NCBI RefSeq assembly: GCF_950023065.1
Contig: NC_088681.1
Coordinates: forward strand, 29,484,836 to 29,548,835
DNA length: 64,000 nucleotides
DNA from: Planococcus citri
Lineage: Eukaryota; Arthropoda; Insecta; Hemiptera; Pseudococcidae
Reading direction: 5' to 3'
A program made the position numbers and the translations under genes. Within the stretch, counting starts at the first letter, position 1; each line of letters starts with the position of its first letter. Below, piece after piece: positions 41,416-47,746 of this stretch. The notes below the pieces were generated by a model. The model was not told the origin of the DNA. It was given only the letters and a program-made list of their open reading frames with translations, and did no database searches.

Positions 41416-41715
41416 TTAAGAAGATTGGTGTAACGTTAAGAATACTGATTTTCCACGCAGATCTGTGTAAGTGATGCGAAGATTTTTTTCTTCTTTCCAA
41501 GCCTGCAACTTCTCATCTGTATCGAATAGGTGAGTATATCGAGAAGGTAAGTGAAACAGATATTCATCTGTCTCGACAACAACTGATTGTCCGTAGACAG
41601 TTTTGCATTTGAAAAACGTTTTAACATTGAAAGTAGTACCAATGGTAAAGTTGGTAAATTTTTCAAAGGGCTTCTTCTCGTTGACATCATTAAAGTTCTT
41701 GATAGAGACGTCCAT
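41416..41715 (-). CDS. Small 99-aa Polinton accessory protein, possible OB-like fold
   Basis: This last gene before the left end starts at ATG 41715, 49 bp below a TATA-like GTATAAGTAG. The sequence runs FTIGTTFNVKTFFKCKTVYG, then a V/E-rich strand and an 'FHLPSRYTHLF' segment. The pattern resembles short proteins in insect viral and transposon loci with 'K.V.T.YG....L......FLPSR' spacing, possibly an OB-like single-stranded nucleic-acid-binding fold; this is from memory and weak. There are no cysteines in zinc pairs and no membrane segment. Overlapping frames in the region do not look real. Confidence 0.55.
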   Translation of the reverse strand: MDVSIKNFNDVNEKKPFEKFTNFTIGTTFNVKTFFKCKTVYGQSVVVETDEYLFHLPSRYTHLFDTDEKLQAWKEEKNLRITYTDLRGKSVFLTLHQSS

Positions 41716-41763
41716 CGTGTATGAGTGTCAGATGTATAATGACTCTGAGATGTTGGTGTAGCT

Positions 41764-41773
41764 CTACTTATAC
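41764..41773 (-). promoter_or_regulatory. TATA-like box of the 99-aa gene
   Basis: Reads GTATAAGTAG on the minus strand. Assuming start about 30 nt downstream of the box, the leader would be about 27 nt. Confidence 0.5.
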
Positions 41774-41805
41774 ATTTCTGAAAGTGGTGGGGGTAATTTG
41801 TGGAA

Positions 41806-42066
41806 CTAATCGGAATCGTTGTCTTCTTCATCCATACTGAAGTAGCCTGCATCATGGTACTTGATGTATAATTCTATCAAGTGCTCAATTATAATATTGG
41901 GCAGTGGTAGTTGTAATATTTTCAATAGCGAGTTAATGTTGTCGATTATTTTATCTGCAGCTTGCAGTTGAAGAGCCATTGGATGGTAGGTTATTTTAAC
42001 AGGACTAGCTGCACAATCAATTTGCACTAGTGAAGTCATTGAAGCTAGTTCTACTAAGTTTGGCAT
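41806..42066 (-). CDS. 86-aa protein with BC-box/Cul5-box-like module
   Basis: Start chosen at ATG 42066, because a longer frame to 42270 would run through the neighbouring gene and because a TATA-like TCATAAATAC lies at 42103-42112. The protein starts MPNLVELASM. Its core reads ALQLQAADKI, which fits the Elongin C-binding BC-box spacing (L-x3-A-x3-I). About 14 residues later comes LPLP, which fits the Cullin5-box LP-hydrophobic-P pattern of SOCS boxes. An acidic tail (DEEDNDSD) ends the protein. The module is clearly related to the N-terminus of the next gene (177 aa). Inferred role: adaptor that recruits a host Cullin-RING ubiquitin ligase. The substrate-binding part is not evident. Confidence 0.55.
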   Translation of the reverse strand: MPNLVELASMTSLVQIDCAASPVKITYHPMALQLQAADKIIDNINSLLKILQLPLPNIIIEHLIELYIKYHDAGYFSMDEEDNDSD

Positions 42067-42102
42067 ACTAATTAAGAATGACTTGTAAGTGACTAAACAC
42101 TC

Positions 42103-42112
42103 GTATTTATGA
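42103..42112 (-). promoter_or_regulatory. TATA-like box of the 86-aa gene
   Basis: TCATAAATAC on the minus strand, directly beside the stop codon (42113-42115) of the upstream cysteine-rich gene. Implied leader is about 15 nt. Confidence 0.5.
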
Positions 42113-42646
42113 CTAGGCCTTTGGGTATTTGCAAGGGTGGGGGAGGCAGTAGTGGCATAAGACACAGTAATCGCTAGCACAAGTATAGGAAATTGTGCAG
42201 AATTTTCGCTTACACCACTTGCAAAATTTACAGCATTTGCAATCACACCTGTTACAGTATCCGTTTTCATAGGCTACCTTATACTCTGGTGTTTTCCTAC
42301 GACAACGAGGGCAAACTGAACAGTCACAATCTGAACGTTTGTCTGCATAACAAAGATTGCATGCAAAATAACCCCCACCAATACCACCCCCACCGCCACA
42401 ACAACCACCATCATCACTGTCTTCCGAGCTGCTACCACACCCCAGACAGTCTGATTCTGAACTTACTTCTGGAACCAACTCTTCCAGTTGACTTTTTAAT
42501 GTATTTGGTAGATGTAAAGAATTGATATCCTCTACTGACTCGATACAATCAATAATTTTATTACCACACAAAAGTAGTAACGAACTTGGTTGATACAGAG
42601 GCATGCAGGAACTGCAACGTGTTGTCGGTACAAAAGCCATGATCAT
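42113..42646 (-). CDS. 177-aa cysteine-rich protein with N-terminal BC-box-like module
   Basis: Starts at ATG 42646 (or the second ATG at 42640), a few nt below the start expected from a TATA box at 42674-42683. Residues 22-31 read SLLLLCGNKI, an exact fit to the BC-box consensus (S/T-L-x3-C-x3-hydrophobic), followed by SLHLPNTL where a Cullin box would lie. A Ser/Glu/Asp segment and a Gly-rich linker come next. The C-terminal half carries about 20 cysteines in CxxC, CxC and CC pairs (CNLCYAD, CSVCPRC, CNRCDCKCCKFCKWC), likely zinc-binding. The layout suggests a ligase-recruiting N-terminus joined to a zinc-finger target-binding domain; that is inference. Confidence 0.65.
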   Translation of the reverse strand: MIMAFVPTTRCSSCMPLYQPSSLLLLCGNKIIDCIESVEDINSLHLPNTLKSQLEELVPEVSSESDCLGCGSSSEDSDDGGCCGGGGGIGGGYFACNLCYADKRSDCDCSVCPRCRRKTPEYKVAYENGYCNRCDCKCCKFCKWCKRKFCTISYTCASDYCVLCHYCLPHPCKYPKA

Positions 42647-42673
42647 AAATGAGCTTCAGATGTTATTGTACTT

Positions 42674-42683
42674 GTATTTATAG
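42674..42683 (-). promoter_or_regulatory. TATA box of the 177-aa gene
   Basis: CTATAAATAC on the minus strand, 28 bp from the first ATG. Confidence 0.6.
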
Positions 42684-42807
42684 CCCTGAAAAGGGTTTTT
42701 TTTTTGTTGTGGTGGGGATAACTTGGTACACAGTGCTAATCTTCAGCTTCAGAATCAAAATCGAAATGGAATATTGGAATTAAGGACAATAGCCAGTGTA
42801 GTGTCTT

Positions 42808-43173
42808 TTATAGATGTTTGGGATAGCATTTGCAGTTTGGGCATTCAGGGTGTTTACGTCTTCTCTTCAGTTCTTCTTCAATGAGACGTTGTTGTAATTT
42901 CTTTCGATGAAGCCACTCCATATAGGTTACACATTTGCAGTAGCAGATGCAAAAAGAACCACACACCCGACAAGCTAGACCATCAACAACAGTAGTAATC
43001 ATAGCAGTATTGAAACAATGCTTCAGACAACAATAATCACCACCAGCTTCCCAATCGAACGGATGCAGCTCTTGAATATCTATATTATGAGAACGTCTGA
43101 AGAGTCGTACGCATAACAAGAATAATTCTACAATAGCCATGATGATAGCACGAAAACGAGATGTGTTCGCCAT
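42808..43173 (-). CDS. 121-aa cysteine-rich protein, third member of the small-protein set
   Basis: The open frame extends to 43200 only through a TTG. ATG 43173 (MANTSRF) is the likely start because the TATA box at 43215-43224 predicts transcription from about 43193. Near the N-terminus, ELFLLCVRLF again shows L-x3-C-x3-hydrophobic spacing, followed by 'IQELHPFDW' where the two related proteins have SLHLP or LQLPLP. The middle carries CC, CxxC and CxC motifs (CRVCGSFCICYCKC), a Lys/Arg/Glu-rich helix follows, and a final CPNCKC pair ends it. Likely zinc-binding and probably a diverged paralogue of its two downstream neighbours. Confidence 0.6.
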   Translation of the reverse strand: MANTSRFRAIIMAIVELFLLCVRLFRRSHNIDIQELHPFDWEAGGDYCCLKHCFNTAMITTVVDGLACRVCGSFCICYCKCVTYMEWLHRKKLQQRLIEEELKRRRKHPECPNCKCYPKHL

Positions 43174-43214
43174 GGTTGCTAGAGATGTAATGACGACCAA
43201 CTGTTAGTGTGGTT

Positions 43215-43224
43215 GTATTTATAC
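43215..43224 (-). promoter_or_regulatory. TATA box of the 121-aa gene, overlapping the previous stop codon
   Basis: GTATAAATAC on the minus strand. Its bases include part of the TAA stop (43219-43221) of the degenerate ATPase gene. Implied leader is about 20 nt. Confidence 0.6.
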
Positions 43225-43797
43225 TTTTTTTGGTATGATTTGCGCATGCGCAGGAAGCCTAACCGAAAACCTGAAATTTTTCATATATATCCACTTGGAA
43301 ATATCAACTACCAGATAATCTTTTTCTGAAGAAGGGGAATCCCAAACAAATTCACACAGATCTGCAAATAAAGCAGAGGACATACCAAAAATTTGTTCAG
43401 AATGAAACTGTGCAATATCAGTTTCAGACTGTTGGAATAGAACTGCATAATTGAGAGGCCAACTTAGATCTGAAGGTAATTCTCTGTACGTTTTGCACAA
43501 GTAAATGCAGGAAACATTCTGTTGTTTAATGAGACGCTTAAGAGATTTACAAGCAGCTATATTTTCCAGAATTACCACTGAATTTGGTGGCAGTGGTTTT
43601 GGTAAGTCTCCTATATCGGTGAAAGTCAACACATTTTGGTCCAAATTGAAAATATTTGGTTTTGTAGAACATATGAAGATCTGGCCATAGTATTTTTTGA
43701 ATCTCAATATTTTTTGCAGCACATTTTCCTGAATCTCTCTATCAACAGATCCTAATACAGCAGCACGTAGAACAGAAGGTATCTGTACCGAACCCAT
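43219..43797 (-). CDS. Degenerate paralogue of the packaging ATPase (no Walker motifs)
   Basis: Start set at ATG 43797 (MGSVQIPS, 192 aa). The ATG at 43821 lies only 9 bp below the TATA box, upstream of the expected transcript start. The protein aligns by eye with the element's own packaging ATPase along most of its length: 'YGQIFICSTK' against 'YKNLYLCSKT'; 'LPKPLPPNSVVILENI' against the Walker B segment; 'VSCIYLCKTYRELP' against 'ISCFYLSQAYTKIP'; 'NYAVLFQQS' against 'NYIILFRQD'; 'DYLVVDI' against 'GFLVIDV'. The P-loop is replaced by VLGSVDREIQ without GKS. The Walker B acids are changed, and the Gln of the sensor-like segment is lost. It cannot bind ATP in the normal way and is more likely a structural or regulatory partner. 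An alternative is independent capture of a related ATPase. Confidence 0.7.
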   Translation of the reverse strand: MGSVQIPSVLRAAVLGSVDREIQENVLQKILRFKKYYGQIFICSTKPNIFNLDQNVLTFTDIGDLPKPLPPNSVVILENIAACKSLKRLIKQQNVSCIYLCKTYRELPSDLSWPLNYAVLFQQSETDIAQFHSEQIFGMSSALFADLCEFVWDSPSSEKDYLVVDISKWIYMKNFRFSVRLPAHAQIIPKKV

Positions 43798-43829
43798 TTT
43801 AATAATGAGCAGTAGCAGCATCCATACCT

Positions 43830-43839
43830 CTATTTATAG
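43830..43839 (-). promoter_or_regulatory. TATA box of the degenerate ATPase gene
   Basis: CTATAAATAG on the minus strand, followed by AGGT, the same extension as at 46879 and 49017. It lies close to the end of the integrase gene (stop at 43840) and decides the start codon downstream. Confidence 0.65.
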
Positions 43840-44649
43840 TTAAAATTTTGTTTTTTGTAACTCTTGAGTGTAAAACTTTCCACTGATTATTTCACCATCC
43901 AAAGCTGTTATGGTATATGTTATGGGTACTGTATAGTGTACCTTATCAATTATAAAAATTTCTTTTGTCCATCTTCTCGAGTACTTATTTGCAAATGTAT
44001 ATCTGTAAGCAATTATTCGAACACGATCGCCTATTTTAAGTGTAGGTTTTGGTAATTTAAATTTTTTTAACCCGTACAAACGTTGATAAACTACTGGTTC
44101 TGTTTTTGTTGTAACAGAAGCAGGAGTCATACCTATAGATCTATGTATGTCGTGTTTATTATATTCGTTAACAAGCTTTGGTAGAATTTTTATCCAATGA
44201 TGATTTTGGTTAACTTCGAAATGTAGCTTCATTTTCTCATTTAATGTTCTGTTAAATCTTTCTACCATGGCTGCTTTGATCTCAGTGAATGTATGGTACA
44301 TGGTAATGTTATATTCCTTCAACAATTTTTTGAAAGTAGAATTTACAAATTCTTTACCACGATCAATATGCAGCAATTTAGGTTTTCGATTAGGTCTTTT
44401 GGCCTTGAGTATTTTTCGAAATGCTTCAGTAACATCTTTGGCAGACTTTGATTTCAGAGGTATACACCAAGCATATTTGCTAAAACAGTCTATAACATTC
44501 AGAATATTGGTGTAGCCATCATTTTCTTTTTTATACTGTGTCATGATTAATAAATCAGCTTGCCAAATGTGATCAATACCTTTGGTGATGATTTGGCGCG
44601 TTTTAAATTTTTTAATCACAGGTTTGTGCAATTCAAGAGCTAAATCCAT
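43840..44649 (-). CDS. Polinton integrase (retroviral-type DDE, rve family)
   Basis: Cuts and joins the element ends into host DNA and so makes the 6-bp target duplication. The catalytic core is clear: D32 in 'IWQADLL', D96 in 'LLHIDRGKEF', E130 in 'AAMVERFNRT'. The D-to-E spacing is 33 residues, slightly short of the usual 35. A C-terminal SH3/chromo-like region (about 200-265) contains 'LKIGDRVRI' and 'WTKEIFIIDKV', typical for Polinton integrases. There is no N-terminal HHCC zinc finger in the frame, which begins directly at the core. Start at ATG 44649 with a TATA-like ACATAAATAC about 31 bp upstream, inside the end of the protease frame. No break is seen. Confidence 0.92.
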   Translation of the reverse strand: MDLALELHKPVIKKFKTRQIITKGIDHIWQADLLIMTQYKKENDGYTNILNVIDCFSKYAWCIPLKSKSAKDVTEAFRKILKAKRPNRKPKLLHIDRGKEFVNSTFKKLLKEYNITMYHTFTEIKAAMVERFNRTLNEKMKLHFEVNQNHHWIKILPKLVNEYNKHDIHRSIGMTPASVTTKTEPVVYQRLYGLKKFKLPKPTLKIGDRVRIIAYRYTFANKYSRRWTKEIFIIDKVHYTVPITYTITALDGEIISGKFYTQELQKTKF

Positions 44650-44673
44650 TTTTCAAATATCAAAGTTTTGAAA

Positions 44674-45012
44674 TCATATGTATTTATGTAGAAACTTCAA
44701 ACACAAATGACCACAAATGACTTGACTTAATTTTTGATCTTGCTCATAATTATAAATTACCTTGGCTTTCTTTCCAAAGTAAACAAGTAGTTCAGCTGGT
44801 GGGGCAACACCAAAAGAGTCATAATATTCTACATTTTGACCACGTTTCACATATGCAACCCAATGAGTACCTGGACCAGAGCTTGAATCTAAATTCACAA
44901 TAGCAGATTCATTATTTAAAATTTTTGTTGGTAACTTATCACGCATGAATACACCTCTAAAGAAAGGTATTTTTAATTGAATGGCATACTCTGTCAATTC
45001 CAAATTATTCAA
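44674..45012 (-). CDS. Adenain-like cysteine protease, no ATG, -1 frame after the PLA2 gene
   Basis: The frame (about 112 codons from position 45012) encodes an adenovirus-type maturation protease. It shows GTHWVAY with catalytic His (residue 50), YYDSFG with the acidic partner (65) and QVICGHLCLKF with catalytic Cys (100). This enzyme would process capsid precursors. The frame has no ATG before the conserved 'FFRGVF' segment: position 45012 is a TTG, and the first ATG (44946) falls inside the conserved region. It overlaps the PLA2 stop, has no TATA box, and stays open upstream across the A12 tract at 45022-45033. Expression by -1 frameshifting or transcript slippage is therefore likely; a single-base homopolymer error or mutation is the alternative. 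Confidence 0.88.
   Translation of the reverse strand: MNNLELTEYAIQLKIPFFRGVFMRDKLPTKILNNESAIVNLDSSSGPGTHWVAYVKRGQNVEYYDSFGVAPPAELLVYFGKKAKVIYNYEQDQKLSQVICGHLCLKFLHKYI
44680..44689 (-). promoter_or_regulatory. TATA-like box of the integrase gene
   Basis: ACATAAATAC on the minus strand, inside the last codons of the protease frame, 31 bp before the integrase ATG. Confidence 0.5.
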
Positions 45013-45959
45013 TGGAGTAGCTTTTTTTTTTTTAGAAGTTCATCCAAAAGACCATTACCTTTAGGTTTCTTGTTAATGTAAACACCTTCACCACTTTTTG
45101 GTTTTTTATTGATGTAAACACCTGAACCTTTAGGTTTCTTATTAATGTAAACACCTTCACCACTTTTTGGTTTTTTATTAATGTAAACTCCTGAACCTCT
45201 AGGTTTCTTGTTGATGTAAACACCTTTGCCATCTTTTTCCTTACTTTTGAAAAGATCAACAAGAGCAGAAACAGCACCTATGGCTGCAGGACCATACTGA
45301 AGCATTGTTTTAAGGTAACCTCCAGACTTGACCTTTTCAACCTGAGCAGCTGATAATCTAATGGTTTTCTTACCACTGCCACCTTTTTTAAGATTTGCAA
45401 TCTGACTTTTTGTTAGTGGTAAGTAGGACTCACTCATCACAGATTCTTTGGTACGTATAGTACTAACTTTTAAGGAAACACCTTTCTGTGCCTGTACAGC
45501 TGCTGCAAGTTTTTCTTGCTCTGCTGGTTCCAGAGATACAGGGTACTTTGTTAGCAAGCCAGCACCTAAAGCTCTTTTAGCTTTCATGGCATTAGTTGTT
45601 AACCATGCTACTGCTTTTTCTCCCAACCCTGCATCATCTGCCAACACACGTTTCCAAGCTCCTTCTTGTAAATCATAATCAGCAGCATGACGATCATCCA
45701 AATTTTTAGACTTTGAATACGCTATATCGTGATTCATAGCTAATTCATCAAGTTTATTTGTTGGTTGGCTGCCTGCATTCAATCTCTTTTCAAGCTTGGT
45801 ACCAGGACCTAAATAATTGTAGCCAGGCATATGCATTTCAAATGGTAAATTATTAATCATAGAATTGATAATACCTCTGCCATAAATAGGACTAGAAGTA
45901 CCTACGGGCTCAGGCATTACCTCCATGCATCTTAGATATCTTTGATAACGATAATCCAT
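45009..45959 (-). CDS. Phospholipase A2-like capsid-associated protein with C-terminal repeats
   Basis: Start at ATG 45959, 34 bp below a TATA-like box. Residues 45-97 match the PLA2-like domain known from parvovirus VP1 and Polintons: the YLGPGT calcium loop (49-54), the His-Asp catalytic pair in NHDIAY (77-78), and a further Asp near 94. Its known role in viruses is membrane breach during entry. A middle segment (about 175-230) has the pattern LTKSQIANLKKG then IRLSAAQVEKV then a Gly/Ala/Leu amphipathic stretch, suggestive of a membrane-active peptide; this is inference. The C-terminus holds five copies of a GVYINKKP repeat and ends in Lys encoded by an A12 tract, the likely frameshift point into the protease. 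Confidence 0.88.
   Translation of the reverse strand: MDYRYQRYLRCMEVMPEPVGTSSPIYGRGIINSMINNLPFEMHMPGYNYLGPGTKLEKRLNAGSQPTNKLDELAMNHDIAYSKSKNLDDRHAADYDLQEGAWKRVLADDAGLGEKAVAWLTTNAMKAKRALGAGLLTKYPVSLEPAEQEKLAAAVQAQKGVSLKVSTIRTKESVMSESYLPLTKSQIANLKKGGSGKKTIRLSAAQVEKVKSGGYLKTMLQYGPAAIGAVSALVDLFKSKEKDGKGVYINKKPRGSGVYINKKPKSGEGVYINKKPKGSGVYINKKPKSGEGVYINKKPKGNGLLDELLKKKKLLH
45022..45033 (-). promoter_or_regulatory. Candidate -1 frameshift / slippage site (A12 tract)
   Basis: On the minus strand the last PLA2 codons run through 12 consecutive A residues followed by G, containing the classic slippery heptamer A AAA AAG in the correct phase. A -1 shift here enters the open protease frame, which has no start codon of its own. 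The zero-frame stop follows 10 nt after the tract. The sequence alone cannot separate translational shifting, polymerase slippage and an indel. Confidence 0.55.
45058..45228 (-). repeat. Coding repeat, 5 units of about 36-39 bp in the PLA2-like gene
   Basis: Five units each encode a Gly-Val-Tyr-Ile-Asn-Lys-Lys-Pro block with an alternating 'KGS' or 'KSGE' linker, giving a two-unit higher-order pattern. The near identity of units points to recent expansion or gene conversion. Confidence 0.85.
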
Positions 45960-45992
45960 TTTAAAATAATGAATTTTCTTCTGCTCATAAGT

Positions 45993-46002
45993 CTATATAA
46001 CG
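45993..46002 (-). promoter_or_regulatory. TATA box of the PLA2-like gene
   Basis: CGTTATATAG on the minus strand, 34 bp before the ATG and only 5 bp from the stop of the preceding gene. Confidence 0.6.
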
Positions 46003-46006
46003 TTTT

Positions 46007-46846
46007 TCAAAGTTCTTTGAATTCCTGAATAATGTTGACTATTTCATTGAGTAAAATAGGATTTGTGTTGCCAGATTGTATTTCACCCCACAAATGACAC
46101 AGTCTTTCAACTAATTCATCAACAGTATTCCAATGAACATACTCCACAGGTTGCCCTGTATTAAATTTACGCAATCCAGAACCTTTTTTAAGATCTTCAT
46201 CCTCATAAAATGAGGTATCATAGAATTCATCATCTTCATCTTCAGTTTCAGTTTCTTTTATTACAGACAGAGGTTGTTGTTGTTGTTGTTGTTTAATAAT
46301 GTGGTACTTTACTAGCATTGGCCTGATTAAGGTTCTATACTTGTTAGTATTTGTAGCTTTATAGTATGGGCTATGTCTATCATTTTTACGCCTATAAGCA
46401 TAAGAACGTAACACAATTTGTTCATAATTGCTCAAATCTCTAGCATCATAATGTTGAGGATTTTCAGCAGTGAGTAATTCCCAAAGACCAGGAGTACCTT
46501 TATACAAGCTTTGATCTGATTCCAAAAGAATATTGTTATCAGGTGTGATTGTTAATTGGGAATTACCAACAAATAAACCTCTATTTTCAATTCTTACACC
46601 AAAGTGTTTATCAATATTTTTACCTGGTTTTAATAAGTCATTCAAAATGAAAGGAATACCTTTGTCTCCCTGCACTTGTATAGACTTTGTCATATTTTCA
46701 TTCAAAGTTTGCAATGATTCTGTAATTGGTTTAAACCTTTCTTCCAACTGAATACGTTTGGTTAGTTTACCAAATTTCATTTCTTCAAACTTTTGTTTCA
46801 GAGCTCTACCAGATTCCAAATAATCTCTGATTGTTTTATCATCCAT
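46007..46846 (-). CDS. Conserved Polinton protein of unknown function (279 aa)
   Basis: Start at ATG 46846 with a TATA-like box 33 bp upstream. The N-terminal 70 residues are charged and helical. The middle includes 'GTPGLWELLT' and 'YAYRRKND'. A poly-Gln run (about residues 186-193), an acidic tract and a conserved-looking C-terminal block with 'GLRKFNTG', 'PVEYVHWNTVDELVERL' and 'NEIVNIIQEFKEL' follow. Proteins with this C-terminal block are, from memory, common in insect Polintons between the capsid and PLA2 genes, but their role is not established. A structural or scaffolding role is plausible from gene position only. Confidence 0.75.
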   Translation of the reverse strand: MDDKTIRDYLESGRALKQKFEEMKFGKLTKRIQLEERFKPITESLQTLNENMTKSIQVQGDKGIPFILNDLLKPGKNIDKHFGVRIENRGLFVGNSQLTITPDNNILLESDQSLYKGTPGLWELLTAENPQHYDARDLSNYEQIVLRSYAYRRKNDRHSPYYKATNTNKYRTLIRPMLVKYHIIKQQQQQQPLSVIKETETEDEDDEFYDTSFYEDEDLKKGSGLRKFNTGQPVEYVHWNTVDELVERLCHLWGEIQSGNTNPILLNEIVNIIQEFKEL

Positions 46847-46878
46847 TATAATTAGAATATCAACAGGCTCATGGACCT

Positions 46879-46888
46879 CTATTTAACG
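46879..46888 (-). promoter_or_regulatory. TATA-like box of the 279-aa gene
   Basis: CGTTAAATAG followed by AGGT on the minus strand, 33 bp before the ATG. Confidence 0.55.
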
Positions 46889-46892
46889 ATTT

Positions 46893-47705
46893 TCATCTAG
46901 TTGGTTGAAAACCCAAAGTAATTGCAATTTGTTCACCCTGAAAATCAACCAACCTATCATTTTGATCAACAACTCTCAAATGCAGCTGATAAATGCTATC
47001 TAGTCTCACAATAGGATAATAACACAACGTAATTGGTCTTTCAATGATTTTCTCACCACTTTCAACTTTTAATGGAAATTCATAAAGTGTATTGTCATTA
47101 CGCTTCAGATTATCAACATTGCATTTAATCAAATTGCATTTAACTTTGATGGTGTGCACAGTAAAAATCTGCACAGGTAAATCTGAACGATGCAGTTCAT
47201 TGGGAGCCAAAAGTCTAGGACTAAAGCCCAATGTTCGACCAATTGAGTTTGCAGGTCTGAAATCAATATGCAAAGGACTTTTGATTTCCATTTTGAATGT
47301 GTTCTTATTTAACCTCAAGAAGGTACCACTGTTTTTAATTTTATCCAAATTTTCAATATATTTAACAATATCTTGAATCTCATATGTACCAGTGGGTACA
47401 GTAAAGGGATATACTCCTTTTGTCTTTTTTGGAAGGTCGTAAGTGAGACTTTCAGCATTGGCATTGATAATATTATTGTTTGTGTCTCTGATCTCTATAA
47501 ACTCAGCCTGAGGAATTTCATTATCCTTATCCACATCCACATCCACAAAAGTTATATTGTTATTCACTTCCGATATGTTGGGTATGTTGTTATAAGTCAC
47601 AAAACTTTTCAAACAGACCTCGTAAGGTCCATTCAACTTGATACCATCTGCATATTCAAAATCAAAAATTGAAGAAGTTTCAGTCAATGAAATCTGAAAT
47701 GCCAT
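46893..47705 (-). CDS. Probable minor capsid (penton-like) protein, Polinton PX type
   Basis: The frame can be extended to a TTG at 47744, but ATG 47705 (MAFQISLTE, 270 aa) is the sensible start. The sequence is beta-strand rich. Features fit the single-jelly-roll minor capsid protein of Polintons: an N-terminal strand region, a central 'IGRTLGFSPRLL' segment, then 'TVHTIKVKCNLIKCNV', 'TLYEFPLKVESGEKIIERP', 'CYYPIVRLDSIYQLHLRVVD' and a final 'LVDFQGEQIAITLGF'. It lies directly after the presumed major capsid gene, as expected. Assignment rests on pattern memory rather than a search. A weak TATCACATAG lies at 47747-47756. Confidence 0.65.
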   Translation of the reverse strand: MAFQISLTETSSIFDFEYADGIKLNGPYEVCLKSFVTYNNIPNISEVNNNITFVDVDVDKDNEIPQAEFIEIRDTNNNIINANAESLTYDLPKKTKGVYPFTVPTGTYEIQDIVKYIENLDKIKNSGTFLRLNKNTFKMEIKSPLHIDFRPANSIGRTLGFSPRLLAPNELHRSDLPVQIFTVHTIKVKCNLIKCNVDNLKRNDNTLYEFPLKVESGEKIIERPITLCYYPIVRLDSIYQLHLRVVDQNDRLVDFQGEQIAITLGFQPTR

Positions 47706-47746
47706 CTTGAAAAAATAAAATATCGAAAAAACTTCATTTGTCAATT

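Noticed and set aside
41182..41433. Plus-strand frame rich in Phe across the left end
   Set aside because: It translates the T tract and AT-rich terminal repeat of the Polinton; no protein-like features.
41436..41855. 139-codon minus frame overlapping the 99-aa gene
   Set aside because: The overlapping 99-codon frame has the TATA box, an ATG in good position and a more protein-like composition.
42067..42270. N-terminal extension of the 86-aa gene
   Set aside because: It would overlap the cysteine-rich gene, shows no conserved pattern, and lies upstream of the TATA-like box at 42103.
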